NCBI GenBank assembly: GCA_001513105.1
Contig: LFSH01000072.1
Span: forward strand, 5,646-69,645
Direction: 5' to 3'
From: Clostridiales bacterium DTU070
GTDB taxonomy: Bacteria; Bacillota; Clostridia; DSM-8532
DNA length: 64,000 nucleotides
Shown: piece by piece, positions 17,371 through 26,183 of the stretch
Layout of the letters: every line of letters starts with the position of its first letter
Numbering within the stretch: the first letter of the stretch is position 1
The notes under the pieces: generated by a model
The model's input: the letters and a program-made list of their open reading frames with translations, nothing else
Database searches by the model: none
What the model was told of the DNA's origin: nothing
Program-made: the position numbers and the translations under genes

Positions 17371-17455
17371 AGCCAAAATGTTATTCCAATGAATTTATTC
17401 AGATGACAGATAACACTGGAATTAATTAAATCTCTTTATAAATGAGGGAGGATAT

Positions 17456-17623
17456 ATGAAATCGGTATTGGCAGGCGGTTTTTTTCTTGTAAGCGGCAGT
17501 ATACTGTTTTCAGCAGTTATCAATTCCACAAACAGTAGAGATTTTATAGGGTGGCTTGGTATTATAAAGGGTATTATTGGTGTAATATTGATCGCAATAG
17601 GTTTATTCGTTGAAGAAGATTAG
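17456..17623 (+). CDS. Small two-segment membrane protein
   Basis: A 55-residue ORF with a strong ribosome site, GGGAGG, six bases before the ATG. Two hydrophobic stretches (about residues 4-24 and 35-52) flank a short polar loop, INSTNSRDF, and the protein ends in EEED-like acid residues. It is not a family I recognise. It follows the small exported peptide by 85 bp and precedes the sigma-factor remnant, all on the strand opposite to the dcw cluster. Confidence 0.55.
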   Translation: MKSVLAGGFFLVSGSILFSAVINSTNSRDFIGWLGIIKGIIGVILIAIGLFVEED

Positions 17624-17646
17624 CGCTGACATTGAATTAAATATGA

Positions 17647-17832
17647 GAAAAAAGAAAACTGTCAAATCTTATTAATGAGCTTCCGGGTAATTATAGAGAT
17701 TTGATATTATTAAGGCATTATAAGCAATTGTCGTTTAGAGAAGCAGCTATTATCTTAAATCAAAACCACAGCACAGTACGGACCTGGCATAAGAGAGCGA
17801 AAAAGAATATTTCAGATAAATTAAAGATATAA
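17647..17832 (+). pseudogene. Sigma-70 family (ECF-like) region 4 remnant
   Basis: An open frame of about 61 residues without a start codon reads EKRKLSNLINELPGNYRD, then LILLRHYKQLSFREAAIIL, then NQNHSTVRTWHKRAKKN to a TAA at 17830. This is the helix-turn-helix region 4 of an ECF-type sigma factor: the LP..YR motif, the LS.REAA helix and the STVR..HRA-like recognition helix. Everything upstream (regions 1-3) is absent, with in-frame stops at 17644 and 17638. It is probably the stump of a deleted or inserted gene in the slot where murG is expected. Confidence 0.75.
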
Positions 17833-17878
17833 TTACAAGCTAAAAATAAGCAAATTATATTTCGGCAGCCTCATTAAG

Positions 17879-19000
17879 TCAGTATTTCTCTCTTTTTAAG
17901 CGGTATTTATCACCGCAGTGCCTCGATATGTTTAGAAGCATTCCCACACCGACCAGCAAAAATGCAAGGGAGCTTCCGCCGGCTGTAAAAAAGGGCAGGG
18001 GCATTCCCGTAACAGGCATTGAAGAGGTTACAACCGCGACATTTACAATCACCTGCAGCGAAATCAGGGTTGTAATTCCAACCGCTATAAGGCTTCCGAG
18101 CGTGTCCGGGGCATGCATAGCAATTCTGATCCCGCGCCATATCAGAACAAGGAACAGCAACAAAATGGTGGTGGCTCCTATAAAGCCCAATTCTTCGGCA
18201 GCAATGGAGAAAATAAAATCTGTATGCGGCTCAGGTATATAAAGGTGTTTCTGCATGCTTTGACCAATGCCTTTTCCGAATATCCCGCCCGACCCGATTG
18301 CGTACAGTGAGTTAATAATCTGATACCCTGCATCGGTCGGATCCTCAAACGGATCAAGAAAGGTAAGCACTCTTTTAAGCCGGTATTCCTCCGATATGGC
18401 AAAATATATGCCAAGAGGTATTACGGGTATTGCAAGCAATACAAGGTGCCATATTCTTGCTCCGGCTACAAAAAGCATAATCACCGCAACACCGGTTACA
18501 AGAATGGTAGCGCTGTAATGCGGCTGCAGCATTAAAAGGGCGTCAACAACCCCTATTACCAGAAGATAAGGCACAAGCCCCTTCCAGAAATACTGTAGCA
18601 CATCATCTTTTCTTGAAAGGCTGAACGAAAAGAATAAAATAATTGACAGTTTCGCCATCTCTGAGGGCTGGAATGACATAAACCCGAAATTGAACCATCT
18701 CCATGCATCGTTTACTTTGCTGCCTATGCCCGGGATTCTGACAAGGATCAGCAGGACAATGCTTATACCCATAAGAATGGGGGAAAGTTTCGCAATTTTT
18801 CTGTAATCAATCCTGGATACAACAAGCATGGCAACAATTCCTATTGCAGCCCAAACAAGCTGCCTGATCAGGTAATACTCCTTATTGCCGAATTTACGGC
18901 TGGCATAATATGAGCTTGCACTGTATACCATGCTTACGCCCAAAGCCAGCAGCAAGAGTACCGTAACAAATATCCAGAAATCAAAATCCCTTCGCTTCAT
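17879..19000 (-). CDS. ftsW: SEDS peptidoglycan glycosyltransferase, FtsW/SpoVE type
   Basis: A SEDS-family lipid II polymerase of 373 residues with about ten membrane segments, acting with a class B penicillin-binding protein in the septum. Family motifs are visible: FQPSEMAKL in the first half, a PHTDFIFSIAAEELGFIGA segment in the second half, and GMPLPFFTAGGSS near the C terminus. The GGSS form is typical of FtsW/SpoVE rather than RodA. The ATG at 19000 follows GAGGTG, which overlaps the mraY end, so the two are tightly coupled. Division FtsW versus spore-cortex SpoVE cannot be separated from sequence alone. Confidence 0.9.
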   Translation of the reverse strand: MKRRDFDFWIFVTVLLLLALGVSMVYSASSYYASRKFGNKEYYLIRQLVWAAIGIVAMLVVSRIDYRKIAKLSPILMGISIVLLILVRIPGIGSKVNDAWRWFNFGFMSFQPSEMAKLSIILFFSFSLSRKDDVLQYFWKGLVPYLLVIGVVDALLMLQPHYSATILVTGVAVIMLFVAGARIWHLVLLAIPVIPLGIYFAISEEYRLKRVLTFLDPFEDPTDAGYQIINSLYAIGSGGIFGKGIGQSMQKHLYIPEPHTDFIFSIAAEELGFIGATTILLLFLVLIWRGIRIAMHAPDTLGSLIAVGITTLISLQVIVNVAVVTSSMPVTGMPLPFFTAGGSSLAFLLVGVGMLLNISRHCGDKYRLKREKY

Positions 19001-19003
19001 TAT

Positions 19004-19975
19004 TCACCTCAAGGAAAAAAAGGCTATCGCACAAAAAATTACAGTCGCTATGAGAAATACAATTACAACCTTCGTCTCGCTCCACCCCATCAATTCAAAA
19101 TGGTGGTGAATCGGCGCCATTCTGAAAATCCTTTTTCCCGTTTTTTTGAAGTATGCCACCTGGAGAATAACCGAAACATTTTCAATAAAGTAGACCATCC
19201 CGGCAATAACAAGTATGAACGGCATCTGAAGCAGTATCGCCACAGATGCGACCGCACCGCCGAGTGCCAGTGAACCCACATCACCCATAAAAACCCTGGC
19301 GGGATGCAGGTTGAAAGTGAGAAAGCCAAGACAGCCTCCTGCCAATATGGCGCAAAAAAGTTTAATTGTATTCCACTCCTCGTTCAGCATTGCAATCAGC
19401 GTGAATAAAACCAGGACTACAATTGTAACGCTTCCGGCCAGACCGTCCAGGCCGTCTGTCAGGTTCACGGCATTTGTGTACGCAAGGAGCAGGAAAATAC
19501 AGAAGGGGATAAATACAGTTGCCGGGACATTTATAGGGTTATCCAGCCCTATGAACGGAATAACCGTTTTCTCCCCCGCATCGGTCATTGTAACTGTATA
19601 GGCTGTAAAACTTGCAGCTACGATTAAAAGCCCCAGCATTTTCTGTTTCGGTTTCAAACCATCCTTGTTATGTCTTTTAACTTTCAGGTAATCATCTATA
19701 AACCCGACAAGCGCAAAGCCCAGCGTGGTCAAAACCAGGACCAGCATATTTCTGTCGCCGACAGCATAATACCCGCCGATGATAACGAGAGGAACAAGAA
19801 ATATAAAACCGCCCATTGTGGGTATTCCCTGCTTGACCAGGTGAGTCTTGGGACCATCGTCCCTGATTGTCTGGCCGGCTTTAAGTTTCTTCAGCAAGGG
19901 TATCAGGATCATACCCGATAACAGGGCAATTACAAAGGAAACAATAAACAATACTATATGAACTGGTATCTTCAT
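19004..19975 (-). CDS. mraY: Phospho-MurNAc-pentapeptide translocase
   Basis: MraY transfers phospho-MurNAc-pentapeptide from UDP to undecaprenyl phosphate, making lipid I in the membrane. The protein has 323 residues and about ten membrane segments. Catalytic aspartates are in DDYLK (about residues 91-95) and NLTDGLDGLAG, and the HHHFE loop near the C terminus is intact. The ATG at 19975 follows GGGAGG. Only three bases separate its stop from the ftsW start, so murD, which usually lies between them, is absent here. Confidence 0.96.
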   Translation of the reverse strand: MKIPVHIVLFIVSFVIALLSGMILIPLLKKLKAGQTIRDDGPKTHLVKQGIPTMGGFIFLVPLVIIGGYYAVGDRNMLVLVLTTLGFALVGFIDDYLKVKRHNKDGLKPKQKMLGLLIVAASFTAYTVTMTDAGEKTVIPFIGLDNPINVPATVFIPFCIFLLLAYTNAVNLTDGLDGLAGSVTIVVLVLFTLIAMLNEEWNTIKLFCAILAGGCLGFLTFNLHPARVFMGDVGSLALGGAVASVAILLQMPFILVIAGMVYFIENVSVILQVAYFKKTGKRIFRMAPIHHHFELMGWSETKVVIVFLIATVIFCAIAFFSLR

Positions 19976-20051
19976 TTTTATCCTCCCGAAGCTGCGTTTA
20001 TCCGGTTAAGTATAACAATAAGGGTCAGCTTAAGTATAATACTGTCTGCGC

Positions 20052-21446
20052 TTATTTACCATCCGTTGTTTCAAAAATATTTTCTATCACCCTGTCCAGA
20101 TGCATTCCTCTCGAACCCTTGAAAAGCACCACATCATTCGGCTCAATGAGTTCTTTCAGAAAATCCGCCGCACTTTCGGGATCTGGAAAATGATATATAT
20201 AATTTTTATCCATTCCGGCTTCAATTGCTCCCTGAACATAGTCCCTTGCCAGTTCTCCTATCGCAACGAGGTAATTGATTTTCTCACTGGCAACCCGTGC
20301 TCCTACACTTCTGTGTGCTTCGCCTGAATATTCTCCCAGTTCGAGCATATCGCCAAGAACTGCAATACTTCTTCTTGAACCGGCAATTTCAGTTAAAACG
20401 GCCAAAGCAGCCATGGTAGAAGATGGTGCGGCATTATACGCATCGTTTATTACCTTTACATTTCCGTAATCTACTATATTAAGCCTCATTTTCTCCTGGG
20501 AATACTCTATCAGCCCTTTTTGGATGTTTTCATTCGTTATTCCCAGCTCAAGGCCGCAGGCCACTGCTGCCAATGCATCGGACACATTATGAATACCGGG
20601 GACCGGGAGGAATATATCAACTTCACTGTTCCTGATATTAACCGTAAAACGGACTCCTTTTTCCCCCAGTGATTCAATGCCGTATGCCTGTATATTGCAG
20701 TATTCATTGATGCCGTAAAAGGTAATCGGCATCGGAAGCAGTCCTTCAAGTCCTGACAACAGTTCATCGTCGCCGTTCAGTATCAGTACCCCGTTTTCTT
20801 TCATTCCGTTGATTATTTCAAGTTTGGCCCTTAAAATATTCTGTCTTGAACCCAGTCTTTCTATGTGTGAAATACCTATGTTTGTGATAACTCCGATGTC
20901 GGGTCTTATAATCTTTGAAAGATAATCTATTTCACCAAGGGCATTCATTCCCATTTCAAAAACCGCCACTTCATGATCCCTGTTCAGGCTCAGGACAGAT
21001 AATGGCAGCCCGATGTGGTTGTTGAAATTGCCCATGGTTTTATGTACATTGTACTGGGTTGACAAAACCTGGGCTATCATTTCTTTTGTCGTGGTTTTTC
21101 CGACGCTTCCTGTAATACCGATAACGGTTAAATCAAAAGTGCTAATATAGTTTCTTGCAAGGTCGCCAAGAGCCCTGACCGTGTCTTCAACAACAATTAC
21201 AGCCGAACTTTCACAGGCAGGATACTCTTCTTCCGAGATAACAATTGATGCACCTTTTTTTAAGGCCTCGTCAATAAATTGATGACCATCGAATTTTTCG
21301 CCGCGCAATGCAACAAACAGACTGCCCTCGGTCAGTGCCCTTGAATCGGTACTGACCTTGTCTGCAATAGCGAATTTGTTGCCGTAAAGCCTGCCGTTTA
21401 CCCATCTGGATATTTCATCGGCCCGTAATTTCTCCATCCTTTTCAC
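20052..21446 (-). CDS. murF: UDP-MurNAc-tripeptide D-Ala-D-Ala ligase
   Basis: MurF adds the D-Ala-D-Ala dipeptide to UDP-MurNAc-tripeptide using ATP. The protein has 464 residues. The ATP-binding loop GITGSVGKTTTKEM is near residue 110 and the conserved MGNFNNHIGLPLS segment near 138-150. The reading frame overlaps the murE stop by four bases at a GTG. An in-frame ATG at 21437, eight bases after GGAG, is equally plausible and would give 461 residues. Its dipeptide substrate would be made by the ddl product at 51.8 kb. Confidence 0.95.
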   Translation of the reverse strand: MKRMEKLRADEISRWVNGRLYGNKFAIADKVSTDSRALTEGSLFVALRGEKFDGHQFIDEALKKGASIVISEEEYPACESSAVIVVEDTVRALGDLARNYISTFDLTVIGITGSVGKTTTKEMIAQVLSTQYNVHKTMGNFNNHIGLPLSVLSLNRDHEVAVFEMGMNALGEIDYLSKIIRPDIGVITNIGISHIERLGSRQNILRAKLEIINGMKENGVLILNGDDELLSGLEGLLPMPITFYGINEYCNIQAYGIESLGEKGVRFTVNIRNSEVDIFLPVPGIHNVSDALAAVACGLELGITNENIQKGLIEYSQEKMRLNIVDYGNVKVINDAYNAAPSSTMAALAVLTEIAGSRRSIAVLGDMLELGEYSGEAHRSVGARVASEKINYLVAIGELARDYVQGAIEAGMDKNYIYHFPDPESAADFLKELIEPNDVVLFKGSRGMHLDRVIENIFETTDGK

Positions 21447-22897
21447 TCCATACTTTCGAGTATTTCTTTTACAATTTCGCGCTCATCATAGTGTATGGTT
21501 TTGTCCCTGAATATCTGGTAAGTCTCATGTCCTTTCCCGGCCAATACTATAATGTCACCCTCAAGGGCATTCTTCATTGCATACCGGATTGCTTCGGTCC
21601 TGTCCTGAATAATAATATATTGTCCGTTTGTCTGTTTTATGCCTTCTTCTATGTCCCTGATAATTGCCATCGGTTCTTCTGTTCTCGGGTTGTCGGATGT
21701 AATAATGGTCAAATCTGCAATTTCACCCGAGATTTTTCCCATTTGCGGCCTCTTTGTCCTGTCGCGGTCGCCACCGCACCCGAAAACACTGATAAGGCGG
21801 TTCGGAACAAACTCCTTAACGGTTGAAAGAATGTTCCTCAGGCTGTCGGGGGTGTGCGCGTAATCTATCATAACCGTATAAGGTTTGTTGGGCGTGGGTA
21901 CAATTTCAGCCCTGCCGGGAATCTGAATATTCTTTAGTCCGTTAACTATATGCTCCTGATCAATTCCCAGCATTCCTGCAACGCCGATTGCCGCAAGAGC
22001 GTTGTATACACTGAACCTGCCCGGAACAGATACACTGACGGGGCAGCTGAACCAGGGCGTTTTTACTGTAAATTCAACACTTCTGGCATGCGTGACTATG
22101 TCTTCTGCGCATATGTCAGCCTTGTTCTGAATTCCAAAGGTCAAACAGGGACATTTACTTTCACTGAGAACTCTTTCCGCGTATTCGGAGTCGATGTTGA
22201 CAAGACCCTGTTTTGACATCGAGAACAGTTTTATCTTCGATTTCAAATAGTCTTCCATGTCCGGATGCTCGCTGCCGCCGATATGGTCCTCGGACAGGTT
22301 TGTAAATACGCCTATATCAAAGGTTATCGCTCCGACCCTGTTAAGTTTCAGACCCTGGGATGAAACTTCCATAACCACCGCATCCGCACCCTTATCCTTC
22401 ATATGGCTGAAAACTTCCTGGAGATCCAGCGACTCGGGTGTTGTCCTTTGGGCCGGTATTTTTTCACTGCCGATAATATTCGCCACCGTTCCTATCAGTC
22501 CTACAGTCTGTCCTGCCTGCTCAAGGATGGATTTTACCATGTATGTTATTGTGGTTTTCCCTTTTGTACCGGTAATACCTATTAGTTCAAAATGTTCGAA
22601 AGGACGTTCAAAGAAAGCTGCCGATACATGGGCAAGAGCATAACGGGTATCCGGAACCTTTATAACTGTCATGCCTTCCAGGACAGGTACGTCCTTTTCC
22701 ACCAAAAACGCAGCAGCTCCATTATCAAGTGCCGACTGTATATATCTGTGTCCGTCGGTTTTAAAACCGTCTATACATACAAACAGTGAGCCGGGTACAG
22801 CCCGCCGTGAATCATATACAATCCTTGAAATATCCCTGTCAATACTTCCTTCAATTTTTAAAACATCCAATCCTTCAATCAGTTTAGAAAGTTTCAT
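21443..22897 (-). CDS. murE: UDP-MurNAc-L-Ala-D-Glu meso-diaminopimelate ligase
   Basis: MurE adds the third residue of the peptidoglycan stem peptide. The protein has 484 residues. The ATP-binding loop TGTKGKTT is at 109-116. The substrate-recognition motif DNPR (in TSDNPRTEEP, about residue 405) is the form associated with meso-diaminopimelate, not lysine. The ATG at 22897 follows GGAGG at eight bases. The in-frame ATG at 22915 overlaps the end of spoVD and is unlikely. It ends four bases into murF. Confidence 0.95.
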   Translation of the reverse strand: MKLSKLIEGLDVLKIEGSIDRDISRIVYDSRRAVPGSLFVCIDGFKTDGHRYIQSALDNGAAAFLVEKDVPVLEGMTVIKVPDTRYALAHVSAAFFERPFEHFELIGITGTKGKTTITYMVKSILEQAGQTVGLIGTVANIIGSEKIPAQRTTPESLDLQEVFSHMKDKGADAVVMEVSSQGLKLNRVGAITFDIGVFTNLSEDHIGGSEHPDMEDYLKSKIKLFSMSKQGLVNIDSEYAERVLSESKCPCLTFGIQNKADICAEDIVTHARSVEFTVKTPWFSCPVSVSVPGRFSVYNALAAIGVAGMLGIDQEHIVNGLKNIQIPGRAEIVPTPNKPYTVMIDYAHTPDSLRNILSTVKEFVPNRLISVFGCGGDRDRTKRPQMGKISGEIADLTIITSDNPRTEEPMAIIRDIEEGIKQTNGQYIIIQDRTEAIRYAMKNALEGDIIVLAGKGHETYQIFRDKTIHYDEREIVKEILESME

Positions 22898-22914
22898 TGT
22901 CAATACCTCCGTCA

Positions 22915-25116
22915 TCAGTCGGTTTCGGTCAGCTCAAACCACACGGTAACAACCTGGCCCTTATTAAGTTCCACACCTGGTTCGAATTCCTGCCTGTGCG
23001 CCTGTCCTATACCTTCAACCTTAATATTCAGCCCTGCTTTTCTCAAAGTCTCTGCAGCTTCACTTATCTCCTTGTTAAGTACATTTGGCATTATTACCTT
23101 AACTTCCTCTTCGGGTTTATATGTGTACAGGATAACGGTGGAACCGCTTGGAACACTGCTGTTCGGCTTCGGTGTCTGTTCATATACAATTGCGTCATCC
23201 TCCTGGTTTTCGCCTTCAATTGCATAGTTAAGTTCATATGCCTTCAGCTTGGCTTTTGCATCAGCAAGTTTCAAGTTCCTTACCTCGGGCACATACATTT
23301 TCTTCAGCATCAGTTGTATATCCTTTTCACTATATTCCCTCTCAACTCCCAGGTAATCAAGTATTTCCTCCATCAGTTTTCCTGCAACCGGAGCCGCAAG
23401 AGCACCGCCAGTATGGGGGTAAACCTGCGGATGGTCAAGCACTACAATAAGGGCTACCACAGGGTCATCGGCAGGCGCAAAGCATGCAAAAGAAGCAATG
23501 TATCTGCCTTCCGAGTCTGTTTCAACCGTTTCGGAAGTTCCTGTCTTTCCTGCAATCCTGTATCCGCTGACATATGCATTTCTACCTGTTCCATCGGATA
23601 CAACACCCTGCAGCAGGCTGCGCAATGTGTCGGATGTCTCCTTTGATATTACTTTTCTCACTACCTGGGGTTCTGTCTTTTCTATTATGTTGCCTTCACT
23701 GTCGCTTATCTGCCTTACCAGGATGGGTTTCATCAAATCCCCGCCGTTGGCAATTGCACAATATGCCGTAATCAGCTGCAGCGGAGATATTGTAAAACGC
23801 TGGCCGAAAGAACTGACCGCCATATCAATCTCTTTCGGATCCTTATGCCACTGGTATTCGCTGTTCCCAGGCTCGCCATTCAGTGTTATTCCCGTCTTTT
23901 CCATGAACCCGAAATTCCTGACGTATTTATAAAACTTATCTATGCCGAGAGCCATAGCAGTCTTTACAAACACCGGGTTGCAGGAGTTATACACGCCAAG
24001 CCTGAATGTTTCGGCGCCATGTCCTCCTGCCTTCCAGCAGTCTATGTCAAACCCGGCAAGATGAATGGTAGTGCACACAAACTCTGTGTCGGGAGTAACC
24101 ACGCCTTCTTCAAGGGCAGCTGCCGCGGTAATGGCCTTGAATGTGGAACCTGGTTCATAAGTGTCCATCAGCGCCTTATTCCTGAACACCGTTTGAAACA
24201 GAAAGTCCACGTCTTCAGAACTGGACTTGCCTTTCCAGTCATCGTTTTCCAAAAAATCCGGCTTTGCAAAGGGCTCGTTCGGATCATAATCGGGTTTTGA
24301 TGCCATTGCAAGAATCTCCCCGGTTTTTGGATCCATTACTATGGCTGCAGCGCCTCTTTTCAGGTTATAGTCCAGCATTGCCTTTTCGAGAGCTTTCTCG
24401 GTAAAATACTGGATTGTTTCGTCAATCGTCAGGTATATATTATACCCATCCACCGGTTCAACATAAGTTTCGGGACTGTACTTCACCTGTCGGCCTCCCG
24501 CATCAAATTCACTCATGATCATTCCCGGCTTCCCGCTCAGTATTTCATCAAAGGTTTTTTCGATGCCGTTCAGCCCCTGTTCATCATCACCGGTAAAGCC
24601 CAGAACATGGGATGCAAGTTTTCCGTTGGGGAAATACCTTCTTGAGTCCTCATCTACATAAATGCAGTCTATGCCATTCTCAACAAGGTATTCACGAACC
24701 TTCAATCCCACTTCCTTGTCAACTTTTCTCTTTATAAAAGCCCAGCTCAGGTTGGAAGTCAGTTTCTCCTTCACGCTCTCAGGGGTCATATCCAGCATTT
24801 CGGCCAGGTCATTCGCAACCTGGTCTATCTTCTCCGGGGTATCCTTCATTTTATCCATGAAACCCGGAGGGTTTACCGAAATTGTTTCCACCGACGCACT
24901 GATTGCCAGGTCTTTTCCATTGCGATCATATATTGTTCCTCTTTTCGGGTTGATGATCCTGCTCCTTGTCTGCCTCTGGTACGCTTTAACCGAGAATTCT
25001 TCACCTTTTACAATCTGGAAGTAGCCAACGCGTAAAACAAGGGCTACGATTAAGACAGAGTATACTATCAGTAACACGAGAGAACGCTTTTTTACCTTTA
25101 TCATGTTTCCAGCCAA
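22915..25116 (-). CDS. spoVD: Class B penicillin-binding protein with PASTA domains (SpoVD/FtsI type)
   Basis: A membrane-anchored transpeptidase of about 733 residues that cross-links septal peptidoglycan with its SEDS partner. A signal-anchor (about 10-30) is followed by a dimerisation domain and the transpeptidase with STFK (nucleophile Ser about 324), SCN and KTGTSE. Two C-terminal PASTA repeats begin VPEVRNLKLADAKAKL and MPNVLNKEISEAAETL. The likely start is TTG at 25116, eight bases after AGGTGG. An ATG at 25104 and an upstream ATG at 25155 are alternatives. Only one class B gene is present in the cluster, so FtsI-like division versus sporulation use is undecided. Confidence 0.92.
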   Translation of the reverse strand: MAGNMIKVKKRSLVLLIVYSVLIVALVLRVGYFQIVKGEEFSVKAYQRQTRSRIINPKRGTIYDRNGKDLAISASVETISVNPPGFMDKMKDTPEKIDQVANDLAEMLDMTPESVKEKLTSNLSWAFIKRKVDKEVGLKVREYLVENGIDCIYVDEDSRRYFPNGKLASHVLGFTGDDEQGLNGIEKTFDEILSGKPGMIMSEFDAGGRQVKYSPETYVEPVDGYNIYLTIDETIQYFTEKALEKAMLDYNLKRGAAAIVMDPKTGEILAMASKPDYDPNEPFAKPDFLENDDWKGKSSSEDVDFLFQTVFRNKALMDTYEPGSTFKAITAAAALEEGVVTPDTEFVCTTIHLAGFDIDCWKAGGHGAETFRLGVYNSCNPVFVKTAMALGIDKFYKYVRNFGFMEKTGITLNGEPGNSEYQWHKDPKEIDMAVSSFGQRFTISPLQLITAYCAIANGGDLMKPILVRQISDSEGNIIEKTEPQVVRKVISKETSDTLRSLLQGVVSDGTGRNAYVSGYRIAGKTGTSETVETDSEGRYIASFACFAPADDPVVALIVVLDHPQVYPHTGGALAAPVAGKLMEEILDYLGVEREYSEKDIQLMLKKMYVPEVRNLKLADAKAKLKAYELNYAIEGENQEDDAIVYEQTPKPNSSVPSGSTVILYTYKPEEEVKVIMPNVLNKEISEAAETLRKAGLNIKVEGIGQAHRQEFEPGVELNKGQVVTVWFELTETD

Positions 25117-25298
25117 ACGGATCACCACCTTTTGCCGGGCAATAAAAACCGGCATATTATAAAAAAGGACTATAGATTGCCGCCTTCACGAATGTATTCG
25201 CATCCCTGCAGTTCAATCCATTGTCCCTGAAATTTTCATATTAATATATATTCGGAACATACCCCCATATTAACTCCGATTCTCTCAAAATCAAATCT

Positions 25299-25805
25299 TT
25301 ATTCAAGACCGAAAAACATCAGCACAGTTCTTAACGGACTGTTTTTCTCTTCCTGTGCCTGAACAGCAAGAGTACTGTAATTAACTTTAGGAACCTTCAC
25401 GGGTATTTTCTGATAGCTGTCGGGCATTTTCATGTTTAAACGCTCTTCAGCAATTCTTCTGATGTTTTCCTGGTTTATTCTTGAACCGATACTGACCTGC
25501 AGCTTCCGATTGCTGTCCTTCAAAGCCTCATATTCCTTGTTCAGGGCAGAAAGTGCATAGTTCATTTCCGTTATTGTACTATACCTGTAGATAATGACAG
25601 AAAAAACTGCAAACACCATTATTATGCAGATGATTGTTTGTGCCAGGGGAAAGGATTCTGCTTCCGGCTTTGGCACAACTCTGGGCGCAGGGGTGGTTTT
25701 CCTTCCTGTACTTTGTCTGCTCTGCCTTTCGGGTTTCGGCTGCTCATTAAGTTTTGGCGCTGCTGAGCCGTATATGTAGTTATACCTGTATTTTACTTCT
25801 TTCAT
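25299..25805 (-). CDS. ftsL: FtsL-like septum protein
   Basis: A bitopic protein of 168 residues at the usual ftsL position between rsmH and spoVD. A Pro- and Lys-rich cytoplasmic tail of about 52 residues precedes one membrane segment (53-73). A short coiled coil (about 78-105, LSALNKEYEALKDSNRKL) follows, with a RIAEERLNM motif typical of FtsL/DivIC proteins. The ATG at 25805 follows GGGGTG. The tail after residue 135 is longer than in most FtsL proteins. It is preceded by an unusual 378 bp leader with heptamer repeats. Confidence 0.8.
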   Translation of the reverse strand: MKEVKYRYNYIYGSAAPKLNEQPKPERQSRQSTGRKTTPAPRVVPKPEAESFPLAQTIICIIMVFAVFSVIIYRYSTITEMNYALSALNKEYEALKDSNRKLQVSIGSRINQENIRRIAEERLNMKMPDSYQKIPVKVPKVNYSTLAVQAQEEKNSPLRTVLMFFGLE

Positions 25806-25853
25806 TATCTTTCACCCCTTTTCCCGGGAAACGTGTTGCATAAAACAATAGAC

Positions 25854-25880
25854 TCCCGAGGCCAGATTCTGGCCGCGGGA
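25854..25880 (-). other. Hairpin in the ftsL leader
   Basis: TCCCG (25854-25858) pairs with CGGGA (25876-25880), and GGCCA (60-64) with TGGCC (70-74), with one A/G mismatch. The hairpin is GC-rich and ends about 48 bases upstream of the ftsL start. The minus-strand sequence after it, GTCTATTGTTTT, is only weakly U-rich, so it is a poor terminator and may be an RNA processing or attenuation element. Confidence 0.55.
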
Positions 25881-25922
25881 TTGGATCAAAATATGAAAAC
25901 TCTCATTTCCGTATGATTTTAT

Positions 25923-26150
25923 CTTTTGTAGTATTTTTTTGTATTTTCTTTTGTAACTTTTGCCTTTTTCTTTTGTAAACCAAATCTTGCATTCTTCTTT
26001 TGTACCTGTAAGAAAGTTTTTCTTCAGTGTCTTTGACCTTTTAATCCTTTGTGTCCTGCTTCCCCTGTATATAAATTCTGAGTAAAGGTTCTGCAAATCT
26101 TTTGTGTTTTACTGCCTTCTCCTTTGCGCTTAAGTATTTTCTTCTTTTGT
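25923..26150 (-). repeat. Array of six ACAAAAG heptamers between rsmH and ftsL
   Basis: On the minus strand ACAAAAG occurs exactly at 25923-25929, 25948-25954, 25970-25976, 25997-26003, 26099-26105 and 26144-26150. Near-matches such as CAAAGGA lie between. The first four are 22-27 bp apart. The copies fall in different frames of an overlapping Lys-rich ORF (25812-26096, TTG start, no ribosome site), so the signal is at nucleotide level. It lies in the rsmH-ftsL transcript, upstream of the hairpin at 25854. Confidence 0.6.
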
Positions 26151-26183
26151 GAATCAGTATTCTTGTCGGTTGTATTGCTTGTG

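Noticed and set aside
25812-26096. A 94-residue Lys-rich ORF between rsmH and ftsL
   Set aside because: It starts at TTG with no ribosome site, its composition follows from the ACAAAAG repeats, and no conserved domain is visible. The repeats fall in several frames, so they are treated as a nucleotide-level signal.
25923-26150. CRISPR-like array
   Set aside because: Repeat units are only seven bases, spacing is irregular, and no cas genes are present. No CRISPR was seen anywhere in the window.
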